Source: Bacteroidales bacterium
GTDB lineage: Bacteria; Bacteroidota; Bacteroidia; Bacteroidales; F082
DNA length: 64,000 nucleotides
Direction of reading: 5' to 3'
Assembly: GCA_016936355.1 (NCBI GenBank)
Contig: JAFGYB010000050.1
Location: 1 to 64,000, forward strand
Of this stretch, positions 52,033 to 59,771 are shown in pieces. The position numbers and the translations under genes are program-made. Below the pieces are notes generated by a model. It had not been told where the DNA came from. It ran no database searches and saw only the letters and a program-made list of their open reading frames with translations. Numbering within the stretch: position 1 is the stretch's first letter; the number at the start of each line of letters is the position of its first letter.

Positions 52033-52602
52033 TTAATGTGCGGTAATCGTATAGGTTACCGATATGGGCTTTCTGTGTAGATATTTAATCGAATAATTGT
52101 AACTTTCAGGATTGTCCCAAACATAATTTAGCAAACAACCTTTGTTAATACCTGAGCCGGTGTAACAACTTCCAATATTAATGATAAGGTTCTGCGGATA
52201 ATTTGTCAAAGTGATATTACCAATGGGAGTTCCCAGTGCACCGGCCCCTTTGCCTGCATCAGGACTGACAAAAACATGCAGTGATACATCCGAAGGCAAG
52301 GCGCCTGAACTGATGTTGGCGGTGATGTAATTCGTGCTTCCGGGTCTTACAATAGAGGAATAATTCAGCCAGGTTTTATCCATGTTTGTTTTCGTGATCA
52401 GTTGTTCTGCCTGATTCGAGGAAAGAGAGAAACTATGGCTGATGACTTCATTGTTTTCCACTGCAAAATTGATCAGAGCAATGGGGGGGATGGTCAGTTC
52501 AAGTGTAACCGTCGTTTGATTGCCTTCCTGTGCCAGTCCGGGATTTGAACATATGATTAACTGGAATAATAATGTGACAACGAAGAGGGTAATTCTTTTC
52601 AT
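52033..52602 (-). CDS. CYTG-family exported protein, divergent copy D
   Basis: A 189-residue exported protein. The ATG at 52602 is chosen because it begins the signal peptide (MKRITLFVVTLLFQLIICSN); the 42-residue extension to 52728 covers likely regulatory DNA. The mature protein has TVTLELTIPPIALINFAV (matching the MGIPEVLLINAV strand of the major subunits), NYSSIVRPGSTNYITANISS, LIINIGSCYTGSGINKGCLL and a terminal SVTYTITAH strand. It leads a two-gene operon directly behind the response regulator gene. It could be an adaptor or minor subunit. Confidence 0.7.
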   Translation of the reverse strand: MKRITLFVVTLLFQLIICSNPGLAQEGNQTTVTLELTIPPIALINFAVENNEVISHSFSLSSNQAEQLITKTNMDKTWLNYSSIVRPGSTNYITANISSGALPSDVSLHVFVSPDAGKGAGALGTPIGNITLTNYPQNLIINIGSCYTGSGINKGCLLNYVWDNPESYNYSIKYLHRKPISVTYTITAH

Positions 52603-52656
52603 CGAAAACAGATCATTTGGTGATGGGTAAAAGTAGCTATTTATCCCGGCAGGATC

Positions 52657-52695
52657 GATCAGTATTTTACTGATCTTAAGGTTCAAAATTCTGAT
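52657..52695 (-). promoter_or_regulatory. Palindrome and TTCA/CTGA site upstream of copy D
   Basis: A perfect GATCAGTA-TTT-TACTGATC palindrome (52657-52675) lies next to TTCAAAATTCTGAT (52682-52695), a near-match to the TTCAGAAATTCTGAA sites in front of the major subunit genes. The sites are 55-93 bp upstream of the chosen start, comparable to the other arrays. Confidence 0.4.
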
Positions 52696-52767
52696 TTTAC
52701 CCATTAAAAAATGACCGATGATCCACAAATCATTGGCAGACTGCTTTTGAAAAAGCAGGGCAGCATG

Positions 52768-53415
52768 TTACCAAAGCGAGATAATGCCTTTTTTGATGGC
52801 ATACTTCACCAGGTCGGCTGTAGAGTTGAGCTCTAATTTAGTCAGTATATTCTGTTTGTGCGTTCCCACTGTTTTTACACTGATGAACAAAGCTTCTGAA
52901 ATTTCACGACTGGTTTTCCCCTCGGCAAACAGCTTCAGTATTTCCATTTCCCTCTCCGACAAAATTGGGTCGGTTTCAAGGATGTCGTTTGGTTTACCCA
53001 CATAATCATGAATGATGACTTCTGTGATTTCATCGCTTAAATACTTCTTCCCTGAATAAACCGTTTTAATGGCCTGGATCAATTCATCATAATCGCAGTT
53101 CTTGAACAAATAGCCGTAAGCCCCAGCTTCCAGCATTCCTTTGATGAAATGCTTTTCAGAGTGCATGGTCAGGGCAATTATTTTGATGTTCGGGGCTTCT
53201 GATTTCAGAATGCGTGTAGCCTCTATTCCGTTGATCTGAGGCATACCGATATCAATGATGAGAATATCGGGTTGGTGTTTCTTTGCTTTTTCGATGGCTT
53301 CTTTTCCATCTTCAGCCTGGTCGATAATTTCAATATCCTGGTTCTCAGAAAGCAGTGTGATCGTGCCTTCTCTGAATAGTTTGTGGTCGTCGGCGATTAG
53401 AATTTTTATGGACAT
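52768..53415 (-). CDS. LuxR/NarL-family response regulator
   Basis: A 215-residue cytoplasmic regulator. Residues 1-120 are a receiver domain (IADDHKLFREG, phospho-acceptor in ILIIDIGMPQING, switch residues LTMH and FKNCDYDE). Residues about 150-215 are a LuxR-type helix-turn-helix (LSEREMEILKLFAEGKTSREISEALFISVKTVGTHKQNIL). It starts 7 bp after the kinase gene and lies directly upstream of the CYTG genes on the same strand, so control of that cluster is the simplest hypothesis. Confidence 0.95.
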   Translation of the reverse strand: MSIKILIADDHKLFREGTITLLSENQDIEIIDQAEDGKEAIEKAKKHQPDILIIDIGMPQINGIEATRILKSEAPNIKIIALTMHSEKHFIKGMLEAGAYGYLFKNCDYDELIQAIKTVYSGKKYLSDEITEVIIHDYVGKPNDILETDPILSEREMEILKLFAEGKTSREISEALFISVKTVGTHKQNILTKLELNSTADLVKYAIKKGIISLW

Positions 53416-53422
53416 TTTTCAG

Positions 53423-54940
53423 TTATTTTAGTGGTATACTTACAATCATTTTGGTTCCTATAGCAGGGTTGGATTCAATTTTCAGGTCTCCCTGAATGGA
53501 TTCCAGGCGTTCGATGATGCTGAATAATCCATACCCTCCATTTTTAAACAATGCATTTTTTCCTTTGTATTCAAAACCCTGGCCATCGTCGTTGACTTCA
53601 AAATTGTAATACTTGTTGTTTTTGTGAACATTAACTTCAACAAGATTTGCCTGGGCATGCTTTGTCACATTTACCAGAAGTTCGCTGATGATGCGGTAAA
53701 TCAATATGCGCACATCATTACTAACCTCCAGTTGTTCGGTATCCGTTTGAAAACGGGTGTTGATGTTGTGATTTTTTTCCGTTTGACTGAGCTTCCACTT
53801 AATTGCCGGGATGAGCCCCAGTTCGTAAAGGATTGGGGGACTCAGGTCGTAGGTCAGTAATCGGGATTGCACAATGGCATCATTGAGAAAAGCCGAAGAA
53901 TTTTTGAGTGTCTTTTTGATTTCTTCCGGCAAGGAATTCTTGCTTTGCATGGAAGACAAATTCATATGAACATAAGACAAAATTTGACCCACCCCGTCGT
54001 GTAAATATTCTGCAATTCTGCGGCGTTCCTTTTCTTCGGCCATCAACAGCTCCGAATTCAACTTTTTTAATTTTACCTGGTCCAGCTTGATTTCTTCCAT
54101 GCTCTTCATTAAATCTTCCTCTGCTCTGCGACGCAGGGACACATCGTGCGTCACACCCCGGTACCCCGTAAATTTAAGTTCTTCGTCATAGATCGGGAAT
54201 CCGCTGATGGTGAGCCAGATTCGTTTATTATTCCGGGTCTGACATGGAATCTCAACCTCATTATAGTCGATTCGTTGGCTAAAGATTGCGTGAAGATTTT
54301 CCCTGGTTTTTTCAGGGTTGTTTGTGTTGTGAAAGTCGAAAATGAATTCTTTTCCAATCACTTCATCGGCATGTACTCCGAGGATTTTTTCAATACCGGC
54401 ACTCACATAAGTGAAAAGTCCTTCCGCATTTACTTCCCAGTAGTATTCATTGGCGTATTCGGAAATCTGCAAAAACCGGTTTTCACTGTTGTTAAAATCA
54501 GTGGTTTGCTTTTTGATGAATAATTCCAGTTCCCGGTTTTGTTTCCGAAGCAGGTCTTCCGCATTTTTTATGCGAAGCAGGACCTTGACCTGAGAAACAA
54601 GTTCCGGCCTTTGGAACGGTTTGCTGATAAAGGCTTCCGCTCCCAGATTAAGTCCTTTAACCCGGTTCTCATAGCTTTGTCCCAATGCAGAAACCAATAA
54701 AATAGGAATGTGTTTGGTTTCCACATCCTGTTTCAAAATTTCACAGGCTTCAAAACCATCGATCCCTGCCATCATGATGTCGAGCAAGATGGTGTCGGGT
54801 AGCTGTTCTCTGGCTATAATAATGCCCTCTTCCGCCGATCGGGAGGTTATTACCTTACAGTCGGGAAGATTCATAACCAATATGGTTTCTATTAAAACCA
54901 GATTGGCAGGATCATCATCAATAGCTAAAATAGTGTTCAT
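53423..54940 (-). CDS. REC-PAS-HisKA_3 hybrid histidine kinase
   Basis: A 505-residue soluble kinase. Residues 1-125 are a receiver domain (AIDDDPANLVLIETIL, TILLDIMMAGIDG); about 150-275 a PAS/PAC domain (ENRFLQISEYANEYYWEVN, GYRGVTHDVSLRR); about 300-370 the NarX-type HisKA_3 region with H-box RRRIAEYLHDGVGQ; and about 400-505 the ATPase (NDDGQGFEYKG, GYGLFSIIERL). There is no membrane segment, so it must receive its signal internally or by phosphotransfer to its receiver domain. It forms a pair with the adjacent LuxR-type regulator. Confidence 0.93.
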   Translation of the reverse strand: MNTILAIDDDPANLVLIETILVMNLPDCKVITSRSAEEGIIIAREQLPDTILLDIMMAGIDGFEACEILKQDVETKHIPILLVSALGQSYENRVKGLNLGAEAFISKPFQRPELVSQVKVLLRIKNAEDLLRKQNRELELFIKKQTTDFNNSENRFLQISEYANEYYWEVNAEGLFTYVSAGIEKILGVHADEVIGKEFIFDFHNTNNPEKTRENLHAIFSQRIDYNEVEIPCQTRNNKRIWLTISGFPIYDEELKFTGYRGVTHDVSLRRRAEEDLMKSMEEIKLDQVKLKKLNSELLMAEEKERRRIAEYLHDGVGQILSYVHMNLSSMQSKNSLPEEIKKTLKNSSAFLNDAIVQSRLLTYDLSPPILYELGLIPAIKWKLSQTEKNHNINTRFQTDTEQLEVSNDVRILIYRIISELLVNVTKHAQANLVEVNVHKNNKYYNFEVNDDGQGFEYKGKNALFKNGGYGLFSIIERLESIQGDLKIESNPAIGTKMIVSIPLK

Positions 54941-55239
54941 TTAAAGCGCCTTTATCTTATTGCGGGATCTATGCCCTTTTTATCTTTTAATCCGATGTTC
55001 ACCGTTCTAAAATTCATGCTTCAAAACCCTTCTTCAACCTGTAAAACTCATCAATTTATCTTTGTTGAAGACTCCGATTCTGACGATGTCGTGCTCCTTG
55101 TTTCCGCGACTAAAATAGGTTAAAAAAAAATATTAGACCTAATGGTTGACTTAATTTTTTGATCCGACTGCCTGGTTATTTCGTTGTCAAAAGTTGATTC
55201 TCAACGAGAAAATAGGGCATTTTCCACTCGTAAAAATTT
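54941..55239. other. 299-bp intergenic region
   Basis: It should contain the promoter of the kinase-regulator pair, but no CAAAnnTA (minus-strand -7) box is evident. A TATCTTTG box on the plus strand (55057-55064) points toward no plus-strand gene and could start a small RNA or be chance. Near 55205-55230 a weak GAGAAAAT/ATTTTCcaCTC stem may end the transporter transcript. I see no gene. Confidence 0.4.
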
Positions 55240-56316
55240 TTAAATTCCCAAAGCAATTCCGGCAAGTCCAACGATAAGTCCCACGGCCATATTCAGCAAT
55301 TTTACCACTACAAAAGCCTTTCTCGATTCTGCCAGTAGAGGCAGGCTTCCGTGCCCGTCCTGTACAATCGAACTGGCCAGCAGAATGCTGAACGGTAGTG
55401 TTCCGTTGGCAAAAAGTATCACAAAAATCAAATGAGGTCCCGATTCGGGAATGATACCGATGAGGATGGCAACAATAAGCACCCACAAAAGGTTTTGGTG
55501 AATCAGTTGGCTCAGATCGTAATGTTTGAGGAGCAGGGTTACTGCAAACAGGGTGAAGAATGTCCAAAGAAAGATTTTGGAAAAATGCTTTTTAATGATG
55601 TGTCCCCATAAGTGTTTTTCCAAAAAGTGATCGTTCACAATCAGGATCACGAAAGTGGAGAGTAAGATCACAATGAAAAAAGTAATTTTAATCCATTGCG
55701 GATCGGAGTTTTCATGGTGTACATTTCCCAGGTTGATCAGGTTGTGGATGCTTCCCCCCGAAATGCGTTCATCCAGAATAAAAAAAGTAATGAAAAACAA
55801 AATAGTAACCAAAATCAACGCACGGGTAGGTGTGATGTGCCGTAGTTGGAAACCGATATTTTTTGTCTGAAAACCGCTGCATTCAGGAACCTCATGAATG
55901 TGCATGTGTTTGGCATTGATACCGGTAATCAGGTTTTTTTTGAAAAACATATTGACCAGCCATCCCGAGATCATGGCAATAACAAACAGCACCCCGGTCA
56001 GTATAAGAGCCTTACCGGGAAACAGCGAGAACATGGCAAAAGCTTCGTCGCCAGAAGTGGCAATCATAGTGGCTACAATTGAACCGGTACCAATGATATC
56101 GTGTACATAGAGCGATACTGCCGTATAGGCTCCCAGACACCCGGGTATTACTCCCAGCAAGGTTCCCAGTAAAAGTTGCTTCCATTTGTTCTTTTTTAAG
56201 TCCTTGGTCCATAGCCCTTTCGTTATCACATTGACGTATTCGATGATCAGCATCATCGACATAACGAAAAGCGTAATCATAAGTGTCTGTTTAACAACAG
56301 GAAACAAGCTGATCAT
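55240..56316 (-). CDS. Putative 10-TM heavy-metal exporter (ArsP_2-like)
   Basis: A 358-residue inner-membrane protein with about ten hydrophobic helices and conserved-looking intramembrane segments GVIPGCLGAYTAVSLY, SGDEAFAMFSLFPG and GIIPESGPHLIFVILFANGT plus SIVQDGHGSLPLLAESR. These paired inverted-repeat-like motifs fit the putative heavy-metal/manganese exporter family. A His-rich loop (HMHIHEVPEC) lies in the middle and may bind metal. The substrate is not established. It is monocistronic with its own -7 element. Confidence 0.75.
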   Translation of the reverse strand: MISLFPVVKQTLMITLFVMSMMLIIEYVNVITKGLWTKDLKKNKWKQLLLGTLLGVIPGCLGAYTAVSLYVHDIIGTGSIVATMIATSGDEAFAMFSLFPGKALILTGVLFVIAMISGWLVNMFFKKNLITGINAKHMHIHEVPECSGFQTKNIGFQLRHITPTRALILVTILFFITFFILDERISGGSIHNLINLGNVHHENSDPQWIKITFFIVILLSTFVILIVNDHFLEKHLWGHIIKKHFSKIFLWTFFTLFAVTLLLKHYDLSQLIHQNLLWVLIVAILIGIIPESGPHLIFVILFANGTLPFSILLASSIVQDGHGSLPLLAESRKAFVVVKLLNMAVGLIVGLAGIALGI

Positions 56317-56335
56317 GATGCTTAAAATTTGTGAA

Positions 56336-56343
56336 CAAAAGTA
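56336..56343 (-). promoter_or_regulatory. -7 promoter element for the exporter gene
   Basis: On the minus strand this reads TACTTTTG (TAnnTTTG), 20 bp from the start codon at 56316. The -33 box is unclear. Confidence 0.42.
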
Positions 56344-56445
56344 CTAATATTTCCGTTGAGGAAATCGCAATGGAACATTTGTTTAAAATGATAATAAATT
56401 AGGTAGTTGATGTCATAAATAAAAATGGTTGCATCACTGTTTCTG

Positions 56446-56453
56446 TATTTTTG
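56446..56453 (+). promoter_or_regulatory. -7 promoter element for the Rrf2 regulator gene
   Basis: TATTTTTG matches TAnnTTTG, with TTG-containing sequence about 15 bp upstream. The predicted transcript starts near 56460, which supports the ATG at 56475 rather than the longer frame from 56451. Confidence 0.5.
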
Positions 56454-56474
56454 TATCAAAATATTAAAAAGACA

Positions 56475-56894
56475 ATGGCGAAAATTGTAAATATTTCCGA
56501 AGCAGTATCCATCGCATTGCATTCGATGGTGATCATTGCCAAACAGGGAAAGCAGGTAAAAGTAAATGTGAACCTGCTGGCTGACAAAACCGGGAGCTCC
56601 AGATTCCATATCTCAAAAGTGATGCAGAAGTTGGTGAAGGACGGTTATTTATTGTCGAACCGGGGCCCTTCCGGTGGATTTTTTCTTGCAAAAGATCCTT
56701 CAGAAATTTCGTTTCTGCAACTTTATGAATCGATTGAAGGCAAGATGGAGTTGAATGACTGTCCCATAAACCACGCAGTTTGCCCTTTCAAATCCTGTAT
56801 TTTTGAAGATGTAACCGTGAAAATGACGCGTGATTTTTACAACCACATGAAAGAGCGAAAACTGGATTATTACATGAAGAATCCCAAATTCTAA
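56475..56894 (+). CDS. Rrf2-family regulator, possibly Fe-S-containing
   Basis: A 139-residue winged-helix regulator. The start at 56475 (MAKIVNISEAVSIALHSMVI) follows the promoter. The recognition region (VNVNLLADKTGSSRFHISKVMQKL) and wing (RGPSGGFFLAK) are typical of Rrf2. Three cysteines in DCPINHAVCPFKSC are positioned like the Fe-S ligands of IscR/NsrR-type members, implying redox, NO or Fe-S sensing. It is convergent with, and overlaps by 4 bp, a truncated haemoglobin gene, which suggests a role in NO or oxygen response. Confidence 0.88.
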   Translation: MAKIVNISEAVSIALHSMVIIAKQGKQVKVNVNLLADKTGSSRFHISKVMQKLVKDGYLLSNRGPSGGFFLAKDPSEISFLQLYESIEGKMELNDCPINHAVCPFKSCIFEDVTVKMTRDFYNHMKERKLDYYMKNPKF

Positions 56895-57259
56895 GGCCGG
56901 TTCCTCAAAAACTCTGCTGTTTTCTGAAAATATTCCCAAAGGAAAGCCTGGTGTTCTTCCTCTATTTCTGATTTGCTTAAGGCGACCTGCATGTTTCGCA
57001 GCCAGTGGGCAATAGTGTCGTCTACCACGGGGTAAGGAACGTGTCGTCTTCTGAGTGCCGGGTGACCCCGCTGTTCCGAGTAGGTGGTCGGTCCGCCCAG
57101 GTATTGGATCATAAAAAGATACAACCTTTCTTCGGCTCCTTCAAAATCCCCTTCATACAGAGGAGCCATCAATTCATCTTTTTTTATTTCGGTGTAGAAA
57201 TCGTGGATGAGCTTTCGAAGCTTTTCATTCCCGATCTTATCATATAAACTAACTTCCAT
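56891..57259 (-). CDS. Truncated haemoglobin, group II-like
   Basis: A 122-residue haem protein of the 2-on-2 globin type: LYDKIGNEKLRKLIHDFYTEI at the start, the glycine motif YLGGPTTYSEQRGHP, then RRRHVPYPV with the likely proximal histidine, and IAHWLRNMQVAL with the Trp typical of group II. Such globins bind O2 or NO and are linked to detoxification or oxygen use. It lies 11 bp behind a TonB-dependent receptor gene, in one operon. Confidence 0.9.
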   Translation of the reverse strand: MEVSLYDKIGNEKLRKLIHDFYTEIKKDELMAPLYEGDFEGAEERLYLFMIQYLGGPTTYSEQRGHPALRRRHVPYPVVDDTIAHWLRNMQVALSKSEIEEEHQAFLWEYFQKTAEFLRNRP

Positions 57260-57270
57260 TTTCTTGTGTT

Positions 57271-59676
57271 TTAAAATCTCAGTCTTAATCCGGTTACAAA
57301 GTTAATACCGGGAGCGTTAATTCCGGATGCATAGGGTCGGTAATTAACATTGGTTATGTTTTCAATGCCCCAGTTCAGCATCAGATGTTCATTAATCGAA
57401 TAGGTTCCTTTTAAATTGAGTGTGGTCCAGGAAGGAACATAAGGCCTTCCCAGTGCATCGAGTGTATAGATTTGGGTTTTGCTTTGCTCTGATGGTGAAA
57501 GCTGATCGTAAGTCAACATTCCGTTGAATGTTATATTCAGCATCATACGCAACTTGTTCCTTTCGTAAAAGAGGGTGCCGGCTCCGTACAATGGAGGAAT
57601 ATGGCTCAGTACCAACCCTTCCTCGTCTGTCCCTTTTATATAAGTCAGGTTGGCTTGGAATCCCCAGTTCTTGGTGCATTGCACTTCTCCTTCAACACTG
57701 ACACCGTAAATCTGTGCATGCCCGGCGTTCACCACAGCCTGAACCCGGCTCAATGTGCCGTCATAATAAATGGAGTCCTGACCATTCAGTGTAAAATCAC
57801 GGCGCACCATCGCATTTCGTAAGTAGGAATAAAACACATTGATCTCCACATCAGCTGTTTCCCCAAACCCTTTTCTGAATCCCAAACCGGCATTGTATAC
57901 ATATTCGGGTTTTAGGTTTTCGTTGGGAACAACCACACTTCCGGGCTCCGAATCAAATACCTTGGCCACATCATCCAGGTTGGGGGCCCGGAATCCTGAG
58001 GATAGATTGAGACGGATCTGCCAGCTCTCGGGATGATAAATTATTCCGGCACTTCCTGTCAGAGCCTGGTTATGTAAACGAATGGAAGTATATGGCAGAT
58101 GGTAATAACTGGTATCTATGAACTCTGATGAAAGGGCGGTATAAGAAAAACGGGCACCGGTTAAAAAGGTCAGGGGAATCCGATGGAAGTTTTTTTTGTA
58201 GGTCAGATAAATTCCCGAATTGAAGGTATGGGTCCCGCCGTCAGGATATCGGGTAGCAGTCGGCTCGGTATTGCCTGAGATTATGTTTTTTGTGATGCCA
58301 GTTGAGTTTACACGATTGTAATCCAGGTTCATTCCGTAATACAAAAACTGATCGTTGACCAGTTTTTTGTTGAAATCGGCACTAAAAGTCACAACGTCTA
58401 CTTTTTCGGTTCTCTCTCTTAACCAATCGTTGCGGTATTTTCTGTCGTTGCGTCCTTCCTGAACATTCTGATAGGCAAAATCAAAAGTCGCATCGTTCCA
58501 CATTGTGGTTTTGTTGTGCAGGTTAAGCCCCAGCCGGGCCATTAACCATGTTTGGGGACTGTAATACCATCGGGCATATTTGAGGTGACCATTGGAAGTT
58601 TCAAAAAGGCGGTCGTAGCGCGGTACATCTGAAGTGGCGCTGTAATAAAGTCCAGCATTCAACTGGCTCGTTTTGTTGAAGTTTACCTTAACTTTCTGCA
58701 TGAAGTTCGTCTGGCTGTACCCCGATTGTACCTGTCGGTAAGGATCCGGATTGCTTACAATCGAATCCATGCCGTTGATGCGTTCCACATAATTGTAGCG
58801 TTTAAATGCATTGTTGCCGTGGGTTCCCATACGGAGATCGCCGAATTTCGTGTAACTGGCTGATGTCAAAAAAGCCCATCGGTGGTTGGAAATGTTTACA
58901 TCGGCATGCAAGGTATGTTCAAAGGCCGCCGAACCAAAGCGGGTATAGACATTCCCGTGAACAGCCCATTTTACTGAAGAATTCATATAGGGTGAGATCA
59001 GATGCACATCAACCACGCCCCCCAATGCATCACTGCCATAAATATTGGTTCCGGGTCCGAAAATTACTTCCGCGTTTTTTACACTGTTTACATCTGCCTG
59101 GAGGATATTTTGCAGGTTTCCGCTGCGGTAAATGGCATTGTTCATTCTTACACCATCCAATATCAAAAGAATCTTGTTGGCAGCAAAGCCACGAATCATA
59201 GGGCTTCCGCCACCCAGTTGACTTTTTTGTACAAACACCTGCTGACCATTGGCAATGAGATCGGCAGTGGTGGGAGGCGCCGTGAGTGAAATGGTTTTGC
59301 TTTTGATAACCTGAATATAATTGGGGATTTCACTCCGTTGCTCTTCCCATTTGTTGGAAGAAACGATGATTTCATTCAAGTTAATGAATCGTTCGTTCAG
59401 CCTTAGAACAAACTTGTGTTGTGCCAGCGTTTTGTAGGAAACGGTTTTGGTGAAATAGGAGGAATGCTGAAAGAGCAGCGTGTCGTTTTCAGAAAAGCGA
59501 TGTAAAGAAGCTTGTCCCACGTCGTTGGTCAGCACCGAATAACTTTTACTGGTATTGAAGATGGCCACGTTGCTGACGGGTTTTCCGGTTTGTTCGTCCA
59601 GTATCTTAACCACCTGGGCACTCAGGGAAACAGTTAACATTAGAAAAAAAGTGATAAAGGGTAAAGCTTTGTTCAT
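57271..59676 (-). CDS. TonB-dependent outer-membrane receptor, haem/iron type
   Basis: A 801-residue receptor: signal peptide about 1-20, carboxypeptidase-regulatory-like domain about 22-95, plug with NLNEIIVSSNKWEEQ, GGSPMIRGFAANKILLILDG, VRMNNAIYRSGNLQNIL and EVIFGPGTNIYGSDALGG, then a barrel ending GINFVTGLRLRF. The MNNAIYRSGNLQ type of plug occurs in haem/haemoglobin receptors of Bacteroidota. It shares an operon with a truncated haemoglobin, which also points to haem or iron, though the ligand is not proven. Confidence 0.85.
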   Translation of the reverse strand: MNKALPFITFFLMLTVSLSAQVVKILDEQTGKPVSNVAIFNTSKSYSVLTNDVGQASLHRFSENDTLLFQHSSYFTKTVSYKTLAQHKFVLRLNERFINLNEIIVSSNKWEEQRSEIPNYIQVIKSKTISLTAPPTTADLIANGQQVFVQKSQLGGGSPMIRGFAANKILLILDGVRMNNAIYRSGNLQNILQADVNSVKNAEVIFGPGTNIYGSDALGGVVDVHLISPYMNSSVKWAVHGNVYTRFGSAAFEHTLHADVNISNHRWAFLTSASYTKFGDLRMGTHGNNAFKRYNYVERINGMDSIVSNPDPYRQVQSGYSQTNFMQKVKVNFNKTSQLNAGLYYSATSDVPRYDRLFETSNGHLKYARWYYSPQTWLMARLGLNLHNKTTMWNDATFDFAYQNVQEGRNDRKYRNDWLRERTEKVDVVTFSADFNKKLVNDQFLYYGMNLDYNRVNSTGITKNIISGNTEPTATRYPDGGTHTFNSGIYLTYKKNFHRIPLTFLTGARFSYTALSSEFIDTSYYHLPYTSIRLHNQALTGSAGIIYHPESWQIRLNLSSGFRAPNLDDVAKVFDSEPGSVVVPNENLKPEYVYNAGLGFRKGFGETADVEINVFYSYLRNAMVRRDFTLNGQDSIYYDGTLSRVQAVVNAGHAQIYGVSVEGEVQCTKNWGFQANLTYIKGTDEEGLVLSHIPPLYGAGTLFYERNKLRMMLNITFNGMLTYDQLSPSEQSKTQIYTLDALGRPYVPSWTTLNLKGTYSINEHLMLNWGIENITNVNYRPYASGINAPGINFVTGLRLRF

Positions 59677-59695
59677 ACAATTGACTTTAGGCTAA

Positions 59696-59724
59696 CAAAA
59701 TTAAGGTATTTACATAAAAAACAA
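59696..59724 (-). promoter_or_regulatory. Promoter of the TonB receptor-globin operon
   Basis: On the minus strand TTG, an 18-bp spacer and TAATTTTG (59696-59703), 20 bp from the start codon. The -33 part lies inside the yidC terminator stem. Confidence 0.5.
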
Positions 59725-59745
59725 CACCCCGGTTAAGGGGTGTTG
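59711..59745 (-). terminator. yidC terminator
   Basis: A 9-bp stem CAACACCCC (59722-59730) / GGGGTGTTG (59737-59745) with a 6-nt loop, followed on the minus strand by TTTTTATGT. It lies 27 bp past the yidC stop. Confidence 0.85.
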
Positions 59746-59771
59746 ACAGGTTTACTTTATGAATTTAAAAA

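Noticed and set aside
52603-52728. Longer N-terminus of CYTG copy D
   Set aside because: The extension overlaps a palindrome and a likely regulator site, and the signal peptide begins at 52602.
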